Shown: positions 23,540 to 31,573 of the stretch, one piece after another
Layout of the letters: the number at the start of each line of letters is the position of its first letter
Position numbering within the stretch: the stretch's first letter is position 1
From: Gemmatimonadota bacterium
GTDB lineage: Bacteria > Gemmatimonadota > Gemmatimonadetes > Longimicrobiales > Longimicrobiaceae
Length of the DNA: 35,741 nucleotides
Direction: 5' to 3'
Assembly (NCBI GenBank): GCA_019348265.1
Contig: JAHWJV010000003.1
Coordinates: 1-35,741 of the forward strand
Made by a program: the position numbers and the translations under genes
The notes under the pieces: model-generated
Seen by the model: only the letters and a program-made list of their open reading frames with translations
Told to the model about the DNA's origin: nothing
The model's database searches: none

Positions 23540-24640
23540 ATGCGCGACGCCACTCGGGTGATCCACGCCGGGGTGCCCGCACCCGAGCAGGGTACCCCAT
23601 TTCGACGCGGGCCCACCTTCGCGAGCACGTACCACCTGAGCGGCGAGCCCGCGGGAGCGCCGTTCAGCTACGGCCGGTTCGACAATCCGACCTGGGCGGA
23701 TTTTGAGCAGGCGCTCGCCGAGCTGGAGGGGGGGAGCGCCGTGGTGTACCCGTCCGGAATGGCCGCGGTCGCGGCGGTGATGGGATGTGTGTTACGGCCC
23801 GGAGACGCGGTCGTCATGCCGTCCGACAGCTACTACACGTCGCGGGTCCTGGTAGAGGGTTACTTCGCGGCCATGGGGGTCGAGGTACGCACCGCTCCGA
23901 CCGAGGGCGACCAGCAGGCGCAGAAGCTCGAGGGGGCGCGGCTCCTCTGGCTCGAGACTCCGAGCAACCCGGGCCTGGACGTCTGCGACATCGCGCGGCT
24001 GGCCGCGGAGGCGCGACGGCTCGGCGTGCTCGTCGCGGTCGACAACACCACAGCTACCCCGCTGGGACAGCGCCCGCTCTCGCTCGGCGCCGACTTCTCC
24101 GTCGCCTCGGACACCAAAGCGCTTTCCGGGCACAGCGACCTGCTGCTCGGGCACGTGGCCGCGACGGATCCCGACTGGTCGGCTCGGCTGCGGTTATGGC
24201 GAACGCAGATGGGATCGATCCCGGGCCCCATGGAGGTGTGGCTGGCGCACCGATCGCTGGGGACGCTCGACGTCAGGCTGGAGCGGATGTGCGCCAACGC
24301 CCTCGCGATCGCCCGCTTTCTCGCCGAACGTCCCGAGGTCCACCGCGTTCGCTACCCGGGCCTTCCGGACGATCCCGCGCACGGCGTCGCCGCTCGGCAG
24401 ATGAGCCGCTTCGGGCACGTGCTCTCCTTCGAGCTGCCCAACCGCGAATCGGCCGAGCGCTTCTTCGCCGCCTCGCGACTGGTATACGAGGCCACCAGCT
24501 TCGGCGGGCTGCACAGCAGCGCCGAGCGGCGCGCGCGCTGGGGCGGAGACGTCATCCCCGAGGGATTCATCCGATTCAGTGCGGGGCTCGAGGACCCGGA
24601 CGACCTGCTGGAGGACCTCTCCCGGGCGCTCTCGGCTTGA
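23540..24640 (+). CDS. Cys/Met-metabolism PLP enzyme (cystathionine gamma-synthase/lyase-like)
   Basis: 366 aa. The fold-type I pattern is clear: F-S-Y-G-R-F-D-N-P-T near the N-terminus, Y-P-S-G-M-A-A-V-A-A for the phosphate loop, E-T-P-S-N-P-G-L and V-A-V-D-N-T for the cofactor Asp, and the PLP lysine K193 in S-D-T-K-A-L-S-G-H. The C-terminal E-G-F-I-R-F-S-A-G-L-E-D is the family signature. It acts in transsulfuration; gamma-synthase, gamma-lyase or a related activity cannot be told apart here. The protein is slightly short for the family (usually 380-400 aa). GGAG lies about 14 bases upstream of the ATG. Confidence 0.9.
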   Translation: MRDATRVIHAGVPAPEQGTPFRRGPTFASTYHLSGEPAGAPFSYGRFDNPTWADFEQALAELEGGSAVVYPSGMAAVAAVMGCVLRPGDAVVMPSDSYYTSRVLVEGYFAAMGVEVRTAPTEGDQQAQKLEGARLLWLETPSNPGLDVCDIARLAAEARRLGVLVAVDNTTATPLGQRPLSLGADFSVASDTKALSGHSDLLLGHVAATDPDWSARLRLWRTQMGSIPGPMEVWLAHRSLGTLDVRLERMCANALAIARFLAERPEVHRVRYPGLPDDPAHGVAARQMSRFGHVLSFELPNRESAERFFAASRLVYEATSFGGLHSSAERRARWGGDVIPEGFIRFSAGLEDPDDLLEDLSRALSA

Positions 24641-24665
24641 GATCTTCGGCTGGACGGCGGGTCAT

Positions 24666-24693
24666 TTGCTGCGGTGCGGGGGTACGCTATCAT
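24666..24693 (+). promoter_or_regulatory. Promoter candidate for the DUF4159-DUF2231 pair
   Basis: -35 TTGCTG (24666-24671), a 16-base spacer and -10 TATCAT (24688-24693). The -10 is the same hexamer as in the TetR promoter. It lies 62 bases before the ATG. Confidence 0.45.
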
Positions 24694-24755
24694 CCCTACA
24701 GCGCGTCCGCGTTGGAGAGCGTCGTGAGCGGCAGAGCGGAACCCGTGGTGACTGA

Positions 24756-25616
24756 ATGCAAGCCTTTGCCGACTTCGGTCGCCAACCACTCCGGCTGAGC
24801 CGCGTCGCGCGGATGCTCCTCCTGGGCGCGACGCTGCTCGCGGCCGCCAGCCTGGCTGCGCAGGCTCGCGGCTACGGGTACGGCGAGGGTGCCGGCGCAC
24901 CGATCCGCGAGGGGCTGCCGGAGAAGCGCGCCGGCTTCACCTTCTGTCGGCTCCTGTATACCAGCGTCCGCTCGGAGGCCGGCGGCCTGGGCTGGAGCAC
25001 GGATTATCCCGGATCCGACATCAACTTCATGATCCGGCTGTCGCAGTTCACCACGACCCATATCAGCCAGTGGAACGACGGCCAGCCCGGACACGCAGTG
25101 GTCCGGCCATCCGAACCGACCCTCTTCAGCTGCCCCTTCGTGATCATGTCCGACGCCGGCACGGTCGGGTTCAACGACACGGAGGTCGGTCGGATGCGGG
25201 AGTACCTGCTGAAGGGCGGATTCCTCTGGGCGGACGACTTCTGGGGAGAACGCGCCTGGGCGCAGTTCGCCGACCAGATCCAGCGGATCATCCCGGAGTA
25301 CCGGATCGTGGACATCGCGCCCGATCACCCTCTCTTCGCCGCGTATTACACGGTCAAGCGCGTGCCGCAGGTCCCGTCGATCCAGCACTGGCGCCGTAGC
25401 GGTGGCCAGACGTCCGAGCGCGGTGGAGAGAGCGCTCAGACGCACATGCGTGGCATCTTCGACGATGACGGCCGCCTGCTCGTGCTGATGACGCACAACA
25501 CCGATATCTCAGACGGCTGGGAGCGTGAGGGCGAGGACGACGAGTTCTTCTACCTCTTCTCCCCGGAGGCGTACGCCGTCGGGCTGAACGTCGCCATCTG
25601 GACGATGACACACTGA
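24756..25616 (+). CDS. Exported DUF4159 protein
   Basis: 286 aa. A signal peptide follows a 20-residue N-terminal stretch (hydrophobic L-L-L-G-A-T-L-L-A-A, then A-Q-A); an internal ATG at 24813 would place the signal at the start and is an alternative. DUF4159 hallmarks are present: F-C-R-L-L-Y, W-S-T-D-Y-P-G-S-D-I-N-F, the E-Y-L-L-K-G-G-F-L-W-A-D-D-F-W-G block and I-A-P-D-H-P-L-F. The domain resembles a class I glutamine-amidotransferase-like fold without known catalysis. It is 9 bases ahead of a DUF2231 gene, so they form an operon. Confidence 0.85.
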   Translation: MQAFADFGRQPLRLSRVARMLLLGATLLAAASLAAQARGYGYGEGAGAPIREGLPEKRAGFTFCRLLYTSVRSEAGGLGWSTDYPGSDINFMIRLSQFTTTHISQWNDGQPGHAVVRPSEPTLFSCPFVIMSDAGTVGFNDTEVGRMREYLLKGGFLWADDFWGERAWAQFADQIQRIIPEYRIVDIAPDHPLFAAYYTVKRVPQVPSIQHWRRSGGQTSERGGESAQTHMRGIFDDDGRLLVLMTHNTDISDGWEREGEDDEFFYLFSPEAYAVGLNVAIWTMTH

Positions 25617-25625
25617 GGAGAATAC

Positions 25626-26150
25626 ATGGAAGCGAGAGCGAAGCTGTTCGGCCACCCGATCCACCAGATGCTGATCGTCCTCCCGCTGGGTCTCCTCAGC
25701 GGTGTGGTCATCTTCGACGTCATCTACCTGCTGAGCGGCGGCCTGCAGTGGGCGACGATCTCCTACTGGCTCATCCCGGCGGGCGTGGTCAGCGGGCTGG
25801 TAGCCGCCGCGTTCGGGATCGCGGATTGGACCAAGATCCCGCGCGCCACTCGGGCGAAGAGCGTGGGGACGCGCCACGGAGCCGGCAACGGGGTCGTGGT
25901 GGTGCTCTTCCTGGCGAGCTGGCTCCTGCGCGGGAGCCCGGTCGACCGCCCCGGTCTGGTGGCGATCGGCCTCGCGCTGGCGGGTGGGGGCCTGTCGATG
26001 GTCACCGGCTGGCTGGGCGGCGAGCTGGTCGGCCGGCTGGGCGTCGGCGTGGACGATGGGGCGCACCTGGACGCACCCAGCTCGCTTTCCGGCCGCCCCG
26101 CCTCGGGGATGCCGGAGCGCGGCCGCGGCAACCCTCCGCCTCGGCGGTGA
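25626..26150 (+). CDS. DUF2231 integral membrane protein
   Basis: 174 aa with about four membrane spans. The family start F-G-H-P-I-H-Q-M-L-I-V-L-P-L-G is clear, with paired His near the first helix that may bind haem or metal in this family. Helix 2 (Y-W-L-I-P-A-G-V-V-S-G-L-V-A-A), the D-W loop and R-H-G-A-G-N before helix 3 also fit. The C-terminal 40 residues are soluble and Pro/Arg-rich. GAGGAG precedes the ATG closely. Co-transcribed with the DUF4159 gene. Confidence 0.88.
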   Translation: MEARAKLFGHPIHQMLIVLPLGLLSGVVIFDVIYLLSGGLQWATISYWLIPAGVVSGLVAAAFGIADWTKIPRATRAKSVGTRHGAGNGVVVVLFLASWLLRGSPVDRPGLVAIGLALAGGGLSMVTGWLGGELVGRLGVGVDDGAHLDAPSSLSGRPASGMPERGRGNPPPRR

Positions 26151-26268
26151 CCTCGCCTCACCCTTGCCCGCCGCCGAGCGGACGTTCATGCTATCGGACG
26201 TCCGTTTCTTCCGCAGCGCCTGCTCCAGCAGTTGGTAGCGCCCCCTCATCCTCCATCCAGATGCTCAC

Positions 26269-29136
26269 ATGACCGCGCTTTTCCGTAACGCCTTCGCCGG
26301 AGCGTTTACCTGTGGTATGGTCCTCCTGGCGCCGGCCATTTCGGCTGCCCAGGCCCAGCCAGACGCGGCTGCGGCGGCCGCTGACCAGGCCATCCCGACG
26401 GATCCGACGGTGCGAATCGGGACGCTCCCCAACGGGCTCCGCTACTATATCCGCAAGAACACCGAGCCGCAGAAGCGGGCGGAGCTCCGCCTGGTGGTGA
26501 ACGCCGGGAGCGTGCTGGAGGATGACGACCAGCGCGGGCTGGCGCACCTGCTGGAGCACATGGCCTTCAACGGAACGCGCAACTTCGAGAAGCAGGAGCT
26601 CGTTCGGTACCTTCAGTCGGTGGGGATGCGCTTCGGCCCGGACGTGAACGCGTACACCAGCTTCGACGAGACGGTGTACATGCTCACCCTTCCCACCGAC
26701 AGCGCCAGGGTGCTCGAGACCGGCTTCCAGATCCTGGAGGACTGGGCGCACGGCATCTCCCTCGATTCGGTGGAAGTGGAAAAGGAGCGTGGGGTGGTGA
26801 TCGAGGAGTGGCGCCTCGGTCAGGGCGCGCAGTCGCGGATGCGAGACAAGCAGTTCCCGATCCTCTTCCGCGGGTCCAGGTACGCGGAGCGCCTCCCGAT
26901 CGGCACGCTCCAGAGCCTGCAGACGGCGAAGCCCTCGGCCGTTCGCCGGTTTTACCGCGAGTGGTACCGCCCCGATCTGATGGCCGTGGTCGCGGTCGGC
27001 GACTTCGATCCGGACCGGATCGAGGCGCTCATCCGCCAGCGCTTCTCGGGCATCGCCAGGCCGGCGAACCCGCGGCCGCGCCCGGTCGTCCCCGTGCCCG
27101 ACCACGCGGAGCCGCTGGTGGCGATCGCCACCGACAAGGAGGCGTCGTATACGCTGGTCGGGCTGCTGTACAAGCAGCCGGTTCGGTCGATGAAGACGGT
27201 CGCCGAGTACCGCCGCAGCGTGGTCGAGTCGCTGTACAATGGAATGCTGAACGAGCGCTTCCTGGAGATGACCCGGCGCGCGGATGCGCCATTCGCGCAG
27301 GCGTTCTCGGGACAGGGACGCTTCGTACGGGCGAAGGAGGCCTACCAGCTTCAGGCGGTCGTTCCCGAGACGGGGGTGGAGCGTGGGCTGGACGCGCTCC
27401 TCACCGAGGCGGAGCGCGTCGCCCGGCACGGGTTCACCGCAACCGAGCTGGAGCGGCAGAAGACGAGCGTGCTCCGTTCGATGGAGCGCGCCTACGCAGA
27501 GCGGGAGAAGGCCCCGTCGAATCAACTCGTCGAGGAGTACGTCCGCCACTTCCTGGTGGAGGAGCCCACGCCCGGCATCGCCTTCGAATACGAGCTCTAC
27601 CAGCGCGTCCTGCCGGGGATCACGCTCGCGGAGGTGAACGCCCTCGCGCGCGAATGGCTGACGGACGAGAACCGTGTGGTCATGGTGAATGCGCCCGACA
27701 AGCCCGGCGTCCAGATCCCCGGCCAGCAGGCGCTTCTGGCGGTATTCGGCGCTGCCGAGGGCAAGGAAGTAACGGCGTACGTGGACGCGGTCTCGGACGT
27801 TCCTCTGCTGGTGAAGCCAGCGCGCGCCGGCTCGGTGACGAGCGTTCGGGAAGTGCCGGAGGTAGGGGTCACCGAATGGCGGCTCAGCAACGGTGTACGC
27901 GTCCTGCTCAAGCCCACCGACTTCAAAGCGGACGAGATCCTCGTAACCGCCTACAGCCTGGGGGGCGCGTCGCTGACGGAGGATCGCGACTACATCGCGG
28001 CCCTCACCGCGGGGATGATCGCTACCCAGGCGGCGAAGCTCGGCGAGCTCGACCCCACCGCCCTGCGAAAGAGCCTCGCCGGCAAGGCGGTCCAGGTGGC
28101 TCCGTCCCTCGGGGCCATCGATGAGGGGATTAACGGACGTGCCTCGCCGAAGGATCTGGAGACGCTGTTCCAGCTCGTGCACCTCTATTTCACCGCGGCG
28201 CAGCCGGACACCCCGTCTTTCGAGGGGCTGCGCAGCCAGTTGCGCAGCGTCTACCAGAACATGGCGGCGAACCCGGAGCAGGCCTTCCAGGATTCCGTGC
28301 AGGCGGTGCTCACGCAGCACCACCCGCGCGCCCGTCCGTTCACGCTCCAAACGGTCGACCAGATGGACCTGAACCGCTCCCTGACCATCTACCGCGACCG
28401 CTTTGCGGATGCAGGTGACTTCACCTTTACCTTTGTCGGCAACTTCAAGCCAGAGGAGCTGCGGCCGCTGGTCGAGAGCTATCTCGCTACGCTGCCGACG
28501 ACGGGAAGGAGGGAAACCTGGCGCGACCTGGGCATCGAGTACCCGCGTGGCGTGGTCCGGAAGGAGGTGCGGCGGGGGGTGGAGCCGAAGAGCACCAGCC
28601 GGCTCGTCTTTACCGGACCATTCGAGTTCACCCGCGAGAACCTGCACGCGATGAGCTCGCTGGCCGATATCCTTCGCGAGCGGCTGCGCAACGAACTACG
28701 CGAGGAGCTCAGCGCCACCTATGGCGTCTCGGTGAACGCCAGCGGGGTGAGGGACCCGAAGCCCCTCTACCGGCTGGACATCAGCTTCGGCTCCGCGCCG
28801 GAGCGGCGCGAGGAGCTGACCGCACGCGTGCTGGCGCAGATCGACAGCCTGCGCACGAATCCGCCGTCGGCACAGGAGGTGGCCACCGTCCAGGAGCAGC
28901 AGCGCCGTGCACTGGAGACGAACCGGCGGCAGAACGGCTACTGGCTCAACCTGATCACGTCGTACGACCGTCGCGGCTGGGACATCCGTGAAGCGCTTCA
29001 GGAGGAGGAGCGGGTCTCGGGGTTAGATCCGCGCGTGATCCACGAGGCGGCACGGCGTTATCTCGACACCCGGAACTACGTCCACGCCTGGCTGGTTCCA
29101 GAGACACAGGGCGCGCCGGCTACACCGGCTCGCTGA
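26269..29136 (+). CDS. Secreted M16-family zinc metallopeptidase (insulinase/PqqL-like)
   Basis: 955 aa with a signal peptide (A-Q-A-Q near residue 30). The inverted zinc motif is H93-L-L-E-H97 in G-L-A-H-L-L-E-H-M-A-F-N-G, with the third ligand in the E-K-E-R-G-V-V helix (E173). Four alpha/beta domains follow: an inactive copy near 540-720 and the C-terminal F-V-G-N-F and L-R-x-E-L-R-E-E-L-S-A-T-Y-G-V blocks, with the substrate-binding Arg-Tyr region. It is the two-half, single-chain M16 type (about 930-960 aa) of the periplasm. The gene is monocistronic and lacks a clear ribosome site; its start is 118 bases after the DUF2231 stop. Confidence 0.93.
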   Translation: MTALFRNAFAGAFTCGMVLLAPAISAAQAQPDAAAAAADQAIPTDPTVRIGTLPNGLRYYIRKNTEPQKRAELRLVVNAGSVLEDDDQRGLAHLLEHMAFNGTRNFEKQELVRYLQSVGMRFGPDVNAYTSFDETVYMLTLPTDSARVLETGFQILEDWAHGISLDSVEVEKERGVVIEEWRLGQGAQSRMRDKQFPILFRGSRYAERLPIGTLQSLQTAKPSAVRRFYREWYRPDLMAVVAVGDFDPDRIEALIRQRFSGIARPANPRPRPVVPVPDHAEPLVAIATDKEASYTLVGLLYKQPVRSMKTVAEYRRSVVESLYNGMLNERFLEMTRRADAPFAQAFSGQGRFVRAKEAYQLQAVVPETGVERGLDALLTEAERVARHGFTATELERQKTSVLRSMERAYAEREKAPSNQLVEEYVRHFLVEEPTPGIAFEYELYQRVLPGITLAEVNALAREWLTDENRVVMVNAPDKPGVQIPGQQALLAVFGAAEGKEVTAYVDAVSDVPLLVKPARAGSVTSVREVPEVGVTEWRLSNGVRVLLKPTDFKADEILVTAYSLGGASLTEDRDYIAALTAGMIATQAAKLGELDPTALRKSLAGKAVQVAPSLGAIDEGINGRASPKDLETLFQLVHLYFTAAQPDTPSFEGLRSQLRSVYQNMAANPEQAFQDSVQAVLTQHHPRARPFTLQTVDQMDLNRSLTIYRDRFADAGDFTFTFVGNFKPEELRPLVESYLATLPTTGRRETWRDLGIEYPRGVVRKEVRRGVEPKSTSRLVFTGPFEFTRENLHAMSSLADILRERLRNELREELSATYGVSVNASGVRDPKPLYRLDISFGSAPERREELTARVLAQIDSLRTNPPSAQEVATVQEQQRRALETNRRQNGYWLNLITSYDRRGWDIREALQEEERVSGLDPRVIHEAARRYLDTRNYVHAWLVPETQGAPATPAR

Positions 29137-29199
29137 TCCGACCGAACGGGAGCTCGAGGTCGGCCTACCGCTTCATTATCTCCGAGACGCCTGCACCGG

Positions 29200-29829
29200 A
29201 TGTCGCACGTAGTTCTGCTGGGGGACTCGATCTTCGACAACGCCGCCTACGTGGCGGGCGGACCGGACGTGGTGACGCAGCTCCGCGCCATCCTGCCGGC
29301 GGGCTGGCGTGCGACGCTCTGCGCGGTCGACGGCGCGGTGGTTTCCGGTGTGGAACGGCAGCTCACGCGGATGCCAGGGGACGCCACCCATTTGGTGCTG
29401 AGCATCGGCGGAAACGATTCGCTGGGCCACATCGGCATTCTCGATCGGCCGGCGCGCTCCACTGCCGACGCACTCGATCTTCTCGCCGGAATCGGAAGTA
29501 CCTTTGCCGGTCATTACGGCGAGATGCTGGAGGAGGTGCTCGCCCACGGCCTTCCCACCACCGTCTGTACCATCTACGAGGGAGCTCTTCCCGACCCGGC
29601 GCTGCATCGGCGCGCCAGGGTGGCGCTGCACGCGTTCAACGACCCGATCGTCCGCGCCGCGCTCGAGAGCGGCTCCTCGCTGATCGACCTTCGCCTCGTC
29701 TGCAACAATCCGGGCGATTACGCCAATCCCATCGAACCATCGGTGCAGGGCGGCGAGAAGATCGCGCGGGCTATCGCCGCCGCGGTCGGCGTCGGCCACG
29801 GCGGACGGCGGAGCGACGTGTTCAGCTGA
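29200..29829 (+). CDS. SGNH/GDSL-family hydrolase-like protein
   Basis: 209 aa, no signal peptide. Block I is V-V-L-L-G-D-S-I-F-D-N (S10), block III is L-S-I-G-G-N-D-S (N68), and a conserved Y-A-N-P-I-E-P-S-x-x-G-G segment stands where the Asp-x-x-His block V is expected. No clear D-x-x-H is visible, so the catalytic base may differ. It is probably a cytoplasmic esterase-like enzyme of unknown substrate. It starts 63 bases after the M16 stop and could be transcribed with it. Confidence 0.8.
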   Translation: MSHVVLLGDSIFDNAAYVAGGPDVVTQLRAILPAGWRATLCAVDGAVVSGVERQLTRMPGDATHLVLSIGGNDSLGHIGILDRPARSTADALDLLAGIGSTFAGHYGEMLEEVLAHGLPTTVCTIYEGALPDPALHRRARVALHAFNDPIVRAALESGSSLIDLRLVCNNPGDYANPIEPSVQGGEKIARAIAAAVGVGHGGRRSDVFS

Positions 29830-29843
29830 GCCCGGTCGCGAAA

Positions 29844-29881
29844 CCCTCGCGAGGGCCGCTCCGTAGGATTCGGATATCCGA
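29844..29881. repeat. Two perfect 12-bp palindromes
   Basis: CCCTCGCGAGGG (29844-29855) and TCGGATATCCGA (29870-29881) lie 14 bases apart between the SGNH gene and the small membrane protein gene. They may be a weak terminator followed by an operator or promoter element for the downstream gene. Confidence 0.4.
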
Positions 29882-29908
29882 TCTTCTTACCCACAGCGCA
29901 AACTCCAT

Positions 29909-30214
29909 ATGGACCAGGACCTCGCACCCATGATCGTGATGGTCACCGCCATTCTGACGACTGGCGGTGTGCTGATCCTGCGCCCGGTCGCCAAGCATCT
30001 CGCCGAGTACCTCCGGAGCCTCACGGAGCAGAGCCGCCTCGGCGCGGGCGGCGCCGTCGCCGAGAACGCGCAGCTCCGCGAGCTGCTTTCCACCGTTGAG
30101 AGCCGGCTCGCGCTGCTGGAGGAGCGGCAGAACTTTACCGAGAACCTGCTGAGCGCGCGTCGCGAGCCGCCTCCGCTGGCTCCGGAGCGGAAGCGGCTCC
30201 CGGTCGAGATTTGA
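29909..30214 (+). CDS. Small membrane-anchored coiled-coil protein
   Basis: 101 aa. One N-terminal membrane segment (M-I-V-M-V-T-A-I-L-T-T-G-G-V-L-I-L) is followed by a basic-acidic amphipathic region and a heptad-like coil (Q-L-R-E-L-L-S-T-V-E-S-R-L-A-L-L-E-E-R), then a Pro/Arg tail. The layout resembles PspB-like or septum-associated small proteins, but no family is recognised. Monocistronic, convergent with the histidine kinase gene. A 12-bp palindrome (GGAGCTAGCTCC, 30220-30231) follows the stop; nothing else was identified in the gap to 30371. Confidence 0.7.
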   Translation: MDQDLAPMIVMVTAILTTGGVLILRPVAKHLAEYLRSLTEQSRLGAGGAVAENAQLRELLSTVESRLALLEERQNFTENLLSARREPPPLAPERKRLPVEI

Positions 30215-30370
30215 CATCGGGAGCTAGCTCCGCGGCCCCGCCCTCCCTCCATGGGGATGTACTTGGCCATGACAGGCGTTGGACCGGCCCCAGCTCGTCG
30301 CCGTGATACCGCGTGCGCACTGGGATCCCCGTCCGCTTCGCCAGGTGGACCGGTGAGGACCCCGGCGGCG

Positions 30371-31573
30371 TCAGGGGGTTCGGATCGCCGGGAGTCGGAT
30401 GATGAAGGAGGAGCCGACGCCCACCCGGCTCTCGAGCTCGAGCGCACCGCCCATCTGTTGAACCAGGCCGTGCGAGATGGCGAGCCCGAGGCCGACCCCC
30501 GGCACACCGGCCGTGCCGGCGCTGCGGTAAAATGGCTCGAAGATGGCCGCCTGCTCCGCTTCGGGAATCCCCGGGCCGCTGTCGGTGACCCGGATCTCGC
30601 CCCAGGCGGCGCCGTCGACGAGCCGCTCGGAGGTGGTGACGGAGATGGCGCCGTCCTGCGGCGTGAACTTCACCGCGTTGCCGATCAGGTTTACGAGTAC
30701 CTGGCGGATGCGTGCGGCGTCGCCCGAAGCTATCACGTCCGCCTGCTTGCCGAGGTGGAGCGTCTGCAGCTTGGCGTCGGAAGCGGGGATCAGCATGTGA
30801 ACGGCCTCACGCGCGACCTCGGCGAGCCGAACCGGCTCGGCGGTGATCCTCACCACGCCTGCGCTGAGGCGAGCCATGTCCATCACGTTGTCGAGCAGGG
30901 AAAGCAGGTGCCTGCCGCTCATGCGGACACGCCCGATCGTCTCGCGTTGTCGATCGGTGATCGGGCCCTGCATCTCCTCCTCGAGAATCGCGCAGTACCC
31001 GTCGATCGCACCCAGCGGGGTGCGGATGTCGTGCGCGAGAGTGGCGAGGGCGCGGTCTTTGGCGCTGGTAGCGCCTTCGCTGGCCCGCAACCGGTCCTCC
31101 AGCTCGATCCGCACCTCGCCCCCGAGCCGGGCGTTCTCCACCGCCACCGCCGCCTGATCCGCGAGAGCGGACAGGAGCGATTCGTCGTCGTCCGTGCACC
31201 CCTGCCGCAGGGCCACGGCCAGCAGGCCCGTGACCACGCCACCGACCACGAGCGGAACCGCGATGAAGTAGTCGTCGGGAACGGCGAGCAGCCCCTGGAG
31301 CCTGCCGATCACCTCGTCCGTCACGGGGGCGCGGAACCGGGCGATCAGCTCCTCGTCGATGCCATGCGCCGCGCGCACGTGGAGGAGCCCCTCCGCGTCG
31401 GCGAGCATGAGCACGGCGGCCGACGCATCGAGGAGCTCGGCGCCGCGCTCGACCGTGAGCCGAGTCACCTGGTCCATCGACGTGGTGTACGTCAGCGCGC
31501 GGCTGATCTCCGTCAGCCTGCGGAGCTGTGCGAAGCCCGGGTCGACGGTCGCGAAAGTGGAGCCTTCGTTCAT
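30371..31573 (-). CDS. GAF-domain sensor histidine kinase of the KaiC-like operon
   Basis: 400 aa, no membrane segment, so it is cytoplasmic. Residues 15-150 form a GAF domain, followed by a short coil and HisKA with the H-box L-A-H-D-I-R-T-P (H181). The HATPase has the N-box L-I-G-N-A-V-K-F (N299), G1 D-S-G-P-G-I-P and G2 G-V-G-L-G-L-A-I-S. It ends soon after the ATPase, with no receiver domain. Its start overlaps the KaiC-like stop (ATGA), so it is translated with the ATPase. The expected partner would be a receiver, but the operon's own receiver lacks the phospho-Asp. Confidence 0.93.
   Translation of the reverse strand: MNEGSTFATVDPGFAQLRRLTEISRALTYTTSMDQVTRLTVERGAELLDASAAVLMLADAEGLLHVRAAHGIDEELIARFRAPVTDEVIGRLQGLLAVPDDYFIAVPLVVGGVVTGLLAVALRQGCTDDDESLLSALADQAAVAVENARLGGEVRIELEDRLRASEGATSAKDRALATLAHDIRTPLGAIDGYCAILEEEMQGPITDRQRETIGRVRMSGRHLLSLLDNVMDMARLSAGVVRITAEPVRLAEVAREAVHMLIPASDAKLQTLHLGKQADVIASGDAARIRQVLVNLIGNAVKFTPQDGAISVTTSERLVDGAAWGEIRVTDSGPGIPEAEQAAIFEPFYRSAGTAGVPGVGLGLAISHGLVQQMGGALELESRVGVGSSFIIRLPAIRTP

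Noticed and set aside
26191..28647. 818-aa minus-strand ORF opposite the M16 peptidase
   Set aside because: Shadow of the M16 gene; no domain or signal, and Arg/Leu/His-rich composition.
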